Assembly (NCBI GenBank): GCA_008729055.1
Contig: SDUX01000004.1
Coordinates: 4,852,559-4,916,558 of the forward strand
From: Pyropia haitanensis
Lineage: Eukaryota; Rhodophyta; Bangiophyceae; Bangiales; Bangiaceae
Direction of reading: 5' to 3'
Length of the DNA stretch: 64,000 nt
The position numbers and the translations under genes were made by a program. This document shows positions 1-11,055 of this stretch, one piece after another (the stretch's first letter is position 1; the number at the start of each line of letters is the position of its first letter). The notes beneath the pieces were generated by a model. The model was not told where the DNA came from. It was given only the letters and a program-made list of their open reading frames with translations, and ran no database searches.

Positions 1-1060
1 TGGGGCCCACCTGCTCCTCTTGAACGGGGAAGACGGAGGAGTAGGGCACCGCCGAGCGCGCCAGGACGCAGTCGCCCGACGTGTGACCGGGAGAGCCGCC
101 GCTACCCCCGTTACTACTGCCCATGTGACTACTTCCGGTGCTGCCGCTGCGACGCACATCTTCGGTAGAACCAGTGTCACTCGGCCCTGCCCCAGAGGTG
201 CGCTTGAGGCGACGCACGTTGAACGCTCCTCGCCCCGACTGCTGCGCGGTAGCAGCCCCATCCTTGCCAGCGTGTGCTGTCACGGCCGCAGCCAGCTGAC
301 GCCGCGAGACGGCGTGGCGAAAGTCCTCGCTCTTCCGCCCGACCGCGTCATCGTCAATACTCCGACGACCGGTCCGGGCGGAACGCCCCGTCCCCCGCGC
401 CGACATGCCGTGCTCTGCTACCGTGGCCGACGCCGCCGCCGCCGAAGCCGACAAGCCCGCGTCACTGGTCGCGCCAGACGAGGCCAGCCGGTCGCGGACG
501 CGCTGGAGGCGGCGGCTGCTCCCGCCGCGCCCCCCCACGGACGGTAGCGTCTCCGCGGGGGTGGTCCGCATCTTGACGAGCGCCTGCCCATCGTGGGCGG
601 GCACGTCAATGTGCCCCTGCGAGACGGACCGCCCAAAGCCAACACCCGCCGTCAAAGCAGTCGTCGCCGCCGGCGGCACCTGCCGCGGCACGTCGGGCCG
701 GATGAGGCGCTTGCCAGGCGGCGCCCGTCGCGGCTGCCGGCCCGGCTTGCCCGCGGGGGGAGTTCCCGTGGTGGCGGCCGCCCCGGCCGACACGGGCGTG
801 GACGGTCGGGCGGGCGACGCGCCGGGCTTCTTGGCCGCCGCGCCCAAGACGGGGGTGGCCGGTCGGCCCGACAACGCGCCGGGCTTCTTGGCCGCCGTCG
901 CGGAGACGGGCACCCACTTGTTGCCGGGGAAGCCGGCCGACGCGGCCGCTGCCTTGGCGGCGGCCGACGCGGGCACGCCCGAGCCAAGGTTGCGAGTCGC
1001 GGTGGTGGTGGAGCCTTCGGCGTACGTCTTGGCTGCCATGTCGGGCGGGGGGTTGCTCAT
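1..1060 (-). CDS. Unknown basic, low-complexity protein, 3' end cut by the window
   Basis: The reverse strand is open from an ATG at 1060 to the window edge (about 353 codons, no stop), so the 5' end is complete and the C-terminus lies outside. A second in-frame Met is residue 8. The protein is rich in Ala, Ser, Arg and Gly, without membrane segments. A 19-residue unit beginning AAKKPGA and containing RP(A/S)TPV occurs twice in tandem (57-bp period, DNA about 818-930). Further on come Arg/Ser-rich stretches such as GRGGSSRRLQRVRDRL and a Ser/Gly tract. The non-repetitive residue mix supports real coding sequence. No family is recognised; the basic, disordered character would suit a nuclear or cytoskeleton-associated protein, but that is only a guess. 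Confidence 0.55.
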   Translation of the reverse strand, partial: MSNPPPDMAAKTYAEGSTTTATRNLGSGVPASAAAKAAAASAGFPGNKWVPVSATAAKKPGALSGRPATPVLGAAAKKPGASPARPSTPVSAGAAATTGTPPAGKPGRQPRRAPPGKRLIRPDVPRQVPPAATTALTAGVGFGRSVSQGHIDVPAHDGQALVKMRTTPAETLPSVGGRGGSSRRLQRVRDRLASSGATSDAGLSASAAAASATVAEHGMSARGTGRSARTGRRSIDDDAVGRKSEDFRHAVSRRQLAAAVTAHAGKDGAATAQQSGRGAFNVRRLKRTSGAGPSDTGSTEDVRRSGSTGSSHMGSSNGGSGGSPGHTSGDCVLARSAVPYSSVFPVQEEQVGP

Positions 1061-3330
1061 GGCGGTGAGACCAGAGTCGCGGCGGTGGTGGGCGGCCCCC
1101 CCGGGGCGACGCGCGCTAATAAGCACCCGCAGCCGACCGGGTGCCGCAGGCGGCACCGCCCCGAGAGATCGGCCGAGAGCTCAACTGGCGCGTACCTCTC
1201 GCACTGGCGTGTGCCGCTGGCACAGGGAGGAAACACCCGTGCGGGGGGCGCAGCGGTAGCAGATTCCCCCCCCCCCCGCCCTACCCCTCGGACTCACGCG
1301 GAGCCAGCAACGGTCGGCCGCCCCAACAACCACCGTGGTTGACGCTCGAGCGCGTGGCAGCAGGGCAACGGGGTGGGCGAGATACCCGCGCCGCGGCGCA
1401 CCCCGCCACACATGCACACACAACGTGGTCGGGCACGTGAGACAAGGCGTTCGACAACCGCCGGCGGCACCGGGTGCGCTGTCGTGCGGTACCGCGTATA
1501 GCGTAAGGATTCGTTGGTTGGAAGGTGTGCCACGCCCCCCGTCCCCCCCCCCCTGTCCACCTCCAGACGGAGAGCCAAGCCCTCCTGCACAGCTCCCGCC
1601 ACCACTGGTCGAGCAGGTTCGTGCGGGTCCCCCCCAAGCCTCTTGTCGGTCGAAGACCGGCTTGCCCTTGGTTGGGCAGAGCGGAAAGGGCGGGGGGGCC
1701 GGCCCACAGGCGGTGAGGGGCCTGCTGCCGCGTGGCTCGGTTGATCTGACCCCCTCTCGATTCGCGCACCCGTGTTGGCAACTGGGCCACCTTCCCCAGC
1801 GCGGCCCCTGGGAGGAGCGAGGTCGTCGAAATTGATATTCTCTCCGCCCACCGCCGCCGTCTGCCGCGCGCGGCACTCTTGGCGGTGCGAGCGCAGCTGC
1901 GGGGCGGCGTCTGAATCGTTGGCCTGTGGACAGCCTGGTCTGGGCCAACGGGACGCGCAGTGTCTCGCGTCCACGCTGGGGCACAGCCCGTCACAAGGAA
2001 CCTGCGCATACGGCACTGTCTCGCATTCGTAGGCGACCACGAAGCCAAAGCCTGACAGCGCGACAGGGGCCGCGAGGGGCGGCTGCGGCGACGGTTGTCG
2101 ACTGGTGTCTGGACACCCCGCACTGGCACGCGCTTGAATGAGGACGCAGTTGGCGTACGGGTCAACAAAGACGTTTTGGGTGCGGTTTGGGGCCCCTTCG
2201 CGACTCGCCGGGGACACCCCTGCCGCTCGGCCTGCCATTCGATGGGCGCGGATGGCCATGCGGGAGAGGGACAGTTCCAGAAATCATGACACCTACATTG
2301 TTGAAGGCGAGGCCAGGCGGCAACGCACACCCCGGGTTTCTATTGGCTACAGGACAGGGAAAACGACTTGTTATTGGCAAAGAGAGTTTGCGGCGGCACG
2401 CCGTGGACGAGAAAACAACACATTCGTCGAGCGACGCGCGCGGGATTACGCCAGCGCGACACCTTGGCCCGGCCATCGTCTGCGCCCGTGCGTCCACGAG
2501 ACACCAAACGACAGTCGTCTCGTCCACTGGGAGGACCCTCGCGCGGGGGACGCGGCACGCACCCTACGGGTCTCCGCTTGTGCGGTCCCGCGTGTGCGTC
2601 TTGCAGCCACATCGTCCAGGCCGCCGGGTCTCTCTCTGTGGCGGCGCCGGCGGCGGATACTCCCTGTGCCGGGTGGCCAATCAGTGGTCTCAGCCCGCCC
2701 GGCGAGAAGCAAAAAAGGACGTCGATTGGCCAAGAGCAGGCTCTCAGACAGTGACCCCTGGGCGTCGCACCTACTCTGCGCCTCTGTCTGGTGGGGGTGT
2801 TTTGGAGGGCGCCTACACGGGTGTCCTGGGAGGGGCAGGAGCGTGGTAACTTTGCCACTACTGTACTCTCTGTTCCTGCTGGCTCCACTATCTCCGTCAC
2901 TCGTGGCAGCCCAGCCAGAAGCTGTTGTGTGTACACCCTATGGCTGGCGGCTCATTCTTTCCCTTTTCTTGCGCCACTCGAAACGGACATGGGCACAGTC
3001 CTCACTCGGCCTGAGGATGCGTCAAACGTCCAGTTTGATTCGGCTGTCCTTGTTGGGTCCACAACGAGGTGTCAGGCCCTTCCAGACCACGAGCCCAGTC
3101 CCGCCACCACGTACAAGGAAGCGTAATAATAGCCACAGCCGCCCTCACGCACCTTGGCAAAACACAACCATGAGTGGGGAAGGCGCGGACACAGCCGCTC
3201 TCTACCAACCTATCGCCACCGTTTCCCCGCCTGGCCACCACTCCCCTCCTCACCCTCCCGGTACAACGGCTCAAAACGCCCACACAAAAGTGGGCACACC
3301 GACCCGCCCCCCCCCCCCCCCCACCATCCG
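1061..3330. other. Intergenic region with CCAAT-type boxes
   Basis: No convincing coding frame was found; open frames on both strands change composition abruptly or are antisense to neighbours. Base composition is less GC-extreme between about 2290 and 3170. ATTGGC/GCCAAT boxes occur at 2342-2347, 2373-2378, 2676-2681 and 2725-2730, so promoter activity here is plausible. The 3' UTR of the homeodomain gene and the 5' region of the truncated gene must both lie in this interval. Confidence 0.5.
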
Positions 3331-4158
3331 TCAGTCCCCACACAGGTGCGCCGCCTGCCCCGTCCACAGGCGCAGCACAAACTCCCGCAGCAGCACGCGG
3401 GAGCCCGCGGCGAGCCCCGCCCCGTGCCCGCCGTGGCCGCCGCTGCACGACGTGTCCGTGCCGCCGCACGCGTCACCACCGGCCAGCGGGCGGCCCGCCC
3501 CCCCCCCGCCAACGTCGCCGCCGCCGACGCCGTCCATCACATCCTCCAGCCGGCCGAGCGCGGCGGAGAGGCTGCCCAGGGCGGGCGCGTCCAGCACGCC
3601 CGCACGCGCGGCGGTGAGGGCCACGCCCGCCGCCGCCGCGGCGGCCGCGTCCGCAGCGCCGTCGCCGCCGCCGGCCGCGGCGGCCGCCGGGCGCGCAACG
3701 GCGGCGCCGCCGCCGCGGCCGTCCCCAGCACCGTCGCCGCCGCCGTCGCCGCCGCCACCGCCACCACCACCACCGACCGCGCCGGCGGCCGCCGCGTCGG
3801 CGGCGGCAGCCGCGGCCATAGCCGCGTCGGCGGCCGCCGTCGCCGCGGCGGCAGCAGCCGACGGCGCCGCCACCGCGGCGGCGGCGGGCGCGACGGCGGC
3901 GCCCCCCCAGCCGCCGCCGACAAAAAACGCGGTCGCCGCGGCGGCGAGCGCCGCGAGCGCCGCGCCCGACGCGCCCGCCCGCGCCGCGTGCGCGGCCGCC
4001 GCCGCCGCGCACGTGGCGGGCGACCAGGCCGCACACGCGCTGCCGCCGGCGGCGGGCTCCACGCCGCCGCGCCAGGCGCTCGGCGGGGCCCGCGCCGGGG
4101 GGGGAGGGGCGTCAGCAAACGCCAGCTGCGGCAGCAGGGGGGGGGGGTGACCCGGATA

Positions 4159-4200
<42 letters not shown>

Positions 4201-5878
4201 CGCGCCAACCGACCCCGACGACGCAGTCGGGTCGGCGGCGGCGGCCGACACGAGCCCAGCGTCCGCGGCCACCCCCCACGAAAAACCTGACGACGGCGCC
4301 CCGCTCCCCCCCTCCCCACCCCCCCCCGGCCGCCGCCGCCGCTTGGTCAGCCGCCCCCCCGCGCCCGCCCCCCTCCCCGCGCAGCCGTTGCTGCTGCCGT
4401 CCGTGTCGACCGCCGCCCGCGTCGCCGCACCGGGCCCGCCGCCGCCGCCAATGGCGGCGGAGGTGGCGGCGGTGGCCAGCCCCGCCTCGGCCGTTGCGTG
4501 CGCGGCGGCCTCCTCGGCGGCCGACAGCGCCGCCGCGACCGCCGCCTTGCTCAGCAGCTGCTCCCGCGCGCGCTTGGAGTAGATGCCCGACCGCACGTAC
4601 GGCCGCCGCTTGCCGGTGGCCGTCGTCGGTGCCGGGGGGTTGGTGGTGGCGGGGGGGCAGCGGCGGCGGTGGCGCCGGCGCTGCCGCCGCTCGCGCCCGC
4701 TGCCGACGTGGCGGCGGGCGAGCTCGTGGGGGGACCGCCGACACCGCCGGGGGCGTCACCGACGGCGGCACCCACGGGGGTTCCAGGTGACGCCAGCAAT
4801 GGGGCGGGCGGCGTCGCTGCCGCCGCCACGCCCGCCGTGGTGGCAGGTGACCCCGCGCTGGCGGCGGCGGCCACGTCGGCAGTCGTGGCGGCTGGCGTCA
4901 CGCCGCAGCCGGCTACCCCAGCAGCGGCCGCCTGGGCAACGGATGCCGCCGCTGCGGGGTGCAACACCACGTCCACGACGGCGCCGGCAGACGTGCCCGC
5001 ACCAGCAGCGGTCGACGCAGCTGCAGCACCCACAGACGAGCCGCCGCTCGACGCGGCCGGCGGCGACGGCTCCCGCCCCCCCCCCCCCCCCGCGCGCCCC
5101 CGCCCCCCCGGTGGGAACCGCGCGCGGCGGTTCTTAAACCAGAGCACGACGCTGGACATGGGCATCCCCAGCTTCATGGCGAGCCCCTGGAGCACGTCCA
5201 GCGGCGGCGACGGCTGCTTGCTAAACACGGTTTTGAGCACCGCCACCTGGTCCGCGTTGCCGTGGTACCGCTTCTGCTTCTTCTTGGTGCGGCCGGCCTT
5301 TGGCGGGCGGGGTGCGCCGGCCTTGCGGCCGCGGCTGGGGGGGACGGGCACAAAGACGAGCGAGCCGGGCTCGGGCGCGGCGGCCGCGGCAGCCGCCGCG
5401 GGCGGGGCGCCGGCCGCCGCAGCCACAGCGGGCAGCGCGGGGGCGGCAGGCGCAGCCGGGGGGACAGCCGACAGAGCCGGCACCACAGACGACAGAGGGG
5501 TAGCGGCGCGGGCGGCCAACGCAGCCGGCACCGCAGCGGCGGCAGGGGCGGCCGCAGGGGGGGCCGCCGCTACCGCCGCGGGGGGCGCCGCCAAGGCAGA
5601 CGGCGGCGCCTTTGCCACAGCGACCACTGACGGCAGCGCTGCTGCGGCGGCAGCGGCGGCAGCCGCCGCGGCGGCGGCGGCAGGCGCCACGGCCGCCGGC
5701 CGCGGCGCCGCCGAGATGGGCGCACCGGCCGCCGCCGCCGGCCGCGGCGGCGGCACCACAGGAACAGGGGCAGCGGCGGCGGGGGCGGCGGCAAGCGCCG
5801 CGGCCGCCGGCCGCCGCGCCGCCGCGGCAGCGGCAGCGGCGGCGCGGGCGGCAGCGGCAGCCGCGGCGGCGCGGGCGG

Positions 5879-5928
<50 letters not shown>

Positions 5929-6506
5929 CGGGCGGCGGCCGGTGACGGCGACGCGGCCGCGGCCGCGGGCGGCGGCGGCGGCGGCGCCGCCGCCGCCGCC
6001 GCCGCCACGGGCGCCGCCGCCGCGGTGGGGGTGGCGGCGCGCGCCGCCACCGCCGCGGGCGCGCCCAGCGCCGACGCGACGAGGCCACCCGCCCAGCCCG
6101 CCGCCGCCGCCGCCGGCCGGCCGCCGCCGCCGCCCCCACCGCCGCCGCGACCAGCCGCCACGGCGGCGGCGTGGCCGCCGCTCCCGGGCGGCCCGCCGGT
6201 GGTGGCGTCCCCGCCGGCCACGCCGCACGCCGCCCCGGCCCGCCCGTCACCGCCGCCGCCGCCGCCGCCGCCACCGCCGCCGCCACCGCCGCCGCCACCG
6301 CCACCGCCGCCACCGTCACTGCCGCCACCGCCACCACCCCGGACGGGCGACGGCGGCCGGAGGCACGCCTCCACCGCCGAGCAGTCGGCCATCACGCCCG
6401 GCCCGTCTGCCCAGTCGGTGGCGGCCGCCCAGCTGACGCCGCCCCCGCCGCCATCGTCCGCCTCACCGCCGACGCCGCCGTCGACGGCCACCGCCGCGGG
6501 CGCCAT
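3331..6506 (-). CDS. Homeodomain transcription factor (non-TALE, Lys-50), Ala/Gly-rich
   Basis: Nuclear sequence-specific DNA-binding protein by homology. From the ATG at 6506 the frame runs through an acidic N-terminus, long Gly, Ala and Pro tracts and one 60-residue homeodomain (5103-5282, about residues 409-468). The homeodomain has the expected R5, L16, F20, W48, F49, N51 and R53; helix 3 reads VVLWFKNRRARF, and there is no three-residue TALE loop insertion. Position 50 is Lys, as in bicoid- and Six-type homeodomains. The first frame stops at 4551, but the next frame (SGIYSKRAREQLLSKAA..., stop at 3331) continues the protein. They join smoothly with a 1-nt change in the C run near 4651-4657, giving about 1,058 residues. 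The reading upstream of 6506 (to 6989) looks like pyrimidine-rich leader. The homeodomain is certain; the far C-terminus is less so. Confidence 0.8.
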
Positions 6507-9193
6507 ACGCGCGACACCGCCGGGCGCGGCGCGCAGCGCGGCTGCCGACGTGGTCCCCGCCGCCCGGCAGCACCACCGGGCGGCCGACGAGGTCCCACAC
6601 AGAGCAAGAACAGAAGACAAGCGAGGCAGGTGAGAGGGAAGAAAGCAGACAGGGGGGAGGGGGATGCGTGGGAGGCGGTGGACGGAGAGGTTGGGGGGGG
6701 GGGGGGGGGGGACCGCGGCGGCGCCCGTCGGTGGGTGACGGGCGCGAGCTCGCGCGGCGCGGGGTGCTCGCGCCCAACCGGCCGGCCGCGGCTCGGCGGC
6801 AGGCGCGAGACGGCGGCTGCGCAGGCAATGGCGGCCGCCAGACCGCCGCCAAGCCGGCGGCGGCGACGTCGGTCGGGAGGCGGTGCAAGGATCCGCCAAT
6901 TGGAGGCACCACCACACCGAGTATTGTGATTGTAGACGGAATTGGACATCACAAGTTTTCGGAAGTTGCTGCTCCAATCGTTTCATCACGACGGACTCTG
7001 TGCAGTAGTGTCAGCAGAGCTGTTCTGATGAGCAAGTCTTCACCCAAAAGTCCCGCCGTGTGGGGGATGGCGCCCACGGTCACGTTGCACAGCGCCCCAA
7101 AAGTTTACCCGACGGAGTGGCCAAATATACGTCACGCAAAAATATAATCTGTAGTCGAGAGCAAACTTTTTCTGTGTAAAAGTTTGTGATCTAAAATTTA
7201 AATCTGAGCATATGTCGTGAGTGAGTAGTCGTGACTATGCATGAAGAATACTGTTTGACATGGACAATGCGGGTACATGCACGCAAGTACACTTCGGATC
7301 CTGTGTCTCAAACGTCTTTCATGGTTTTTTCGTGCAAGATGTGTTTTATTGCTATCTGCAGCATCGCCCTGCACTCCCCGACCGCCAAGCACATCTGGTG
7401 CAACAAAAGAAAATGGAAGCAGACGAACACGGCAAGGTGACAACAGCAGCGAGACCAAGATGGAGCGAGCATACATCCAAGCGACGCGAGAGGGATGGAT
7501 AAGGTCAGTCAGTGTCATCACAGCATCTCAGCACAGAGGATGCTCGCAGCATGAGCAAGTAAGCACACCCCGCATCGCCGACGGTACGGCGACCGTTACG
7601 ACGAGCGCCCACCCTCTTCCCCCCCGATGGCCGCCTGCCCCTTCCGCATCGTCCCCCCCTCGCTGTCCTCCCCCTTCCGCTAGCGCCCGCGAGGAGACCC
7701 TGGCCCACGCACCCCTCGCGGCGCGGGCAGCAACCCAGTCGGGCACGCCGCCACTGCAGCAGCGGCCGCCGCTGCCGCAGCCGCCACCGATGTCGCTGCC
7801 GCCACCACTGCACGTGACGACCACCACCACCGCCTCGCGGCCAATCCCCCGTTGCGGGTGGACGATGACCCAAAAGCCAGAGGGCGGCCAGAGGGAGGCG
7901 GCAACGTCTGCAAGTAGACGACGCCCGAGACAAGGGAATGGGGAAGGGTCGGCATAAGAGCTGGGTACCCACCGAGGTCGGTGAGATGGTAGTGTGAAGA
8001 GTGAGGTGGGGGGAGTCAAGCAAGGGGGAGGAGGGGAAGGGAGGGGGAGAGGAGGGAGGGGTGGGGAAGGCGCAAGAGGGGAAGCGGAGCTATGGAAAGG
8101 AGGACCAGGTAAAGTGGACACGCAGCAACCATAAGACACGTAAGTTTCAGAGCAGGCGTCAGCGTCATCGCCGCGTTGGGTGTCCGCAGGCCTTCTCGCA
8201 CGGGGAGCCCCTCTTCACATACATGCGGAGTGGGCTCGCGTCGGCAGTGGATGCATTGGCGACAAAAATAGGCTGAGTCGATGGCGACGGCGGCGGCTGA
8301 GACACCGGCGGTGGTGAGCCGCGAGAGAATAGTACCCCTCGCTGCACCCTGGACCTTCCCTCCTGGTCCGTCCCCCATGCCGCCTCCTGGCCGTCCCGCT
8401 TCGCCTCCGTCCCACCCCAACTTACCGCCAAGAGCGGCGAACGGCCCGCGTCATGCTTCGCCGCCTTCGAATCGACCACTCGCGTCCAGGCGGGACGGAC
8501 AGTGCAACGCACAATGCAGAGGGAGAGATGAAGTAGAAGGGGGGGAGTGGGGGGACAGAGCCCATGGCGAGCAGGCACGGGGGAAGCAGTGGAGAGGCGC
8601 ACGAGAGGGGGCGGGAGGGGGGGGTGCAGGATGGCAAGGGCAGCAGGGGAGAGGATTCGGGGAGGTCTGCTCGCACGGGGACAACCCGAGGTGGGGAGAG
8701 ACGGGCCAGCGACCACTTGCACCGCTGCATTGTCGATTCTCAGAAAATGAGGGGTGCCAATTATTGAGTGCGACTCAACATGCTGACCACCAACCGGCGA
8801 CTGCGTGTGGTACAGGTGATGGAGTGGAATCTATCGTGTGAAGAGGAAAAAGTGTCGCAACACAACCCTATGGTGGTATATTTGGCAAAATCATGTATTG
8901 TTTTACCCCGCTAGTTTCGAAACGGGGTGCTGTGTGGCACGGGCGCTTTGACGGTGTCCCGCTCGCCGCGCCTTGATCCATGCGACCAAGGACGGCACAG
9001 CCGCGCCGGCCACCCGCCCCCGCCCGTCTTGACGCCGCGGCGTCGTGCCGCTTCCCCCCCCTCCGCCTGTCCTGCACCCCCCCCGCCCCCCCCATCACGT
9101 GCGGCGGACCTCTACACTCGCTCGTCGTCCGGTGGGTCGTGCCCCCCCGCTCCGTGCCGCCCCCCTGTCCCCTCCCCCACCGCCGCGCACACG
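6507..9193. other. Divergent promoter region, homeodomain gene / ribophorin II
   Basis: No supported gene. An AT-rich island lies at about 6900-7260 (for example 7118-7200, with several A/T runs), unlike the surrounding DNA. Reverse-strand frames at 7505-8139 lack ATG starts. Purine-rich DNA at 8020-8100 and 8520-8710 and CT-rich DNA just before 9194 look like regulatory or leader sequence. Confidence 0.5.
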
Positions 9194-10805
9194 ATGGCGC
9201 GGCGGCGGCTGGCGCGGTCGCTCGCACTCTCCCTCGGCGCCGCCGCCCTGCTGGCGGTGGCCACCCGCGTGGCCGCCGCCGCCGCCGCCGCCGCGACCAG
9301 CGGGAACGAGGCGGGCTCGTCAGAGGCTGCGGCCGCCGCCGCCGACGCGGCCGCCGCCGCCGCCGCCGACGCGTCGGCGGCCGCCGCCGCCGCCGCCGCC
9401 GCCGCCGACGACGCGGCCGCGGCGGCGGCGGAGGAAGCGGCGGCCGCCACCGCTGCCGACGCGGCGGCCGACGCGGCGGCGGCGGCAGACGCGGACGCGG
9501 CGGCGGCGGCGGCGGCGGCGGCCGCCGTCGGCCGCGTCACCGCCCTGTCCGCGCGGGTCACCTACGCGGCGGGCCCCGAGCGCGTCGCGCGCCACCGCCT
9601 CGCCGCCCACGTATCCGAGGCGGGCGCCGTCGACGCGGCCGCCGCGGGGCCGCCGCTGCGCGTCGAGGAAGGGGACAGCCTGTCGGTGCGCGCGGCGGCG
9701 GTGGACGGCGCGGGGGAGCCGCTGTCGCCGGCGCAGGCGTTTGTGCGGTTTGTCCGGCTGGGGGGGAGGGGGGGGACCGCCAGAGCGTGCACCTGATGAA
9801 GCCCCGGGGGGAGGAGATGCACGTGGAGCTGGTGCGTTTTGGGCAGGCGGTGGTGTTGGGAGGGTGGGGAGGCGCGGGGGGGGGCGGGGGGGTCCGACTT
9901 GTCTGATCTGCGTGTTGCGCGCCGGTTCCGTGTGGGCGCTGAGGACCCATTTTGTCTGTGGCGTGCCGCTGGTGCGCTGCCCGTTCCGTCGGCAGCCGTG
10001 CTCCGGTTATTGGCTACCTGCTCACGCCCCTCAATCCTCTGCTACGAGCGTGTGAGCGTGCTGGTGCTGCTGGTCGTTCTTGTTTCTTTCTGTTTGGTGG
10101 CTCTTTTGCTCTTGTGGTTGGCCAATGGTCCGTTTCCTCTCTCACTCCCCCCCGCACGCGCAGTCGTTGAAACGCCTGATGGCAGCGGACCCGTCCTTTT
10201 GGACGCCCGACACCACGTACGTGTGGTCGGTGTTGATTGGCGACGCGGCCATCCCCCGCGGCGTGACGTGGACGGCCTCGTCGGCGGCCACGCTGGGCGC
10301 CTCCCCCACCTACCGGCGGCCGTCGACGCGCACGCCCGGCGTCTTTGAGTTTGACCTGCGGGTGCCCCGCGGGCTGCTCCCCGAGTTTGACGCGCCCATG
10401 CCGCCGCCCCGCCGGGGCCCCCCGTTTGTCGTGGTTGCCGTCGCGGTGGTGGCGGTGCTCGCCCCGCTCGCCGCGTTTGTGGTCGCCCTCGCCACCCGCC
10501 CGGGCGCCATGGCGGTGGCGGGCCGCGACGACGGCGGTGGCGGCGGCGGGGCCGCCGCCGCCGCGCCGCTGACGCCGTCGACGACGGCGTTTGGGGCGTG
10601 CCTCGTCGGCGTCGCGGCCGTGCTGGTGCGCTTCTGGCTGGGCTGGCGGCTGACGACCACGTTTGGGGCGCTGGCGCTGCTGGCGCCGCCGACCGCCGCG
10701 GCGGGGTACAAGGCCCTCCGGGGGGTGGCGGTGCGGCCGCCGCGGCCGGCGTCGACGCTTCAGCGGCCAGACGCGGCGGGCGTGCGGGCGGCCAAGGCGC
10801 AGTAG
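9194..10805 (+). CDS. Ribophorin II / SWP1 subunit of oligosaccharyltransferase
   Basis: ER-membrane subunit of the complex that transfers N-glycans to nascent proteins. The ATG at 9194 opens a signal peptide (MARRRLARSLALSLGAAALL), followed by a long Ala/Asp-rich tract and then a lumenal domain with LSPAQAFVRFVRL, matching the family's P-x-Q-A-F-L-R segment. After an intron at 9832-10163 (GTGCGT...CGCAG, 332 bp) exon 2 reads SLKRLMAADPSFW, then SVLIGDAAIPRGVTW (the family's GDA..W segment), an acidic/Pro linker and about three C-terminal membrane helices. Stop TAG at 10803. Between AFVRFVRLGG and QSVHLMKPRGEEMHVEL the frame changes by one base in the G runs 9760-9766/9768-9775. The assignment rests on the order of conserved segments and the C-terminal topology. 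The Ala/Asp tract is an expansion not typical of the family. Confidence 0.72.
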
Positions 10806-11055
10806 CCGTCGCGTGCGGGACGGGCGCGGCGGTGGCCGAGCGGGTCGCGTTGGTGTGTTTGGAATTTGGAAATTCAGAGGCATTGCCTTGAAATAGAAAA
10901 CTGCGCGGGGACTTTTCAGGTGGAAATCGTACTTTTTGTGTGGGAATCAATGACACGTGTCGGCACTCCAAGGCAGCCGAATAGACCAGGTCCTCCGCCA
11001 ACGTCACAAGGTGCAGCCGGAGCCGATGACTGGATGGGGTGCTTTGCGCAGCGCC

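Noticed and set aside
2138..4150. Forward open frame of about 670 codons
   Set aside because: Its second half is antisense to the homeodomain gene, and its first half has no protein-like order.
7505..8139. Overlapping reverse frames upstream of the homeodomain gene
   Set aside because: Start only at TTG or GTG codons and contain no recognisable sequence.
9760..9775. Programmed ribosomal frameshifting at G/C runs
   Set aside because: No slippery heptamer with a downstream structure common to the sites; many unrelated housekeeping genes are affected at long runs, so length error is simpler.
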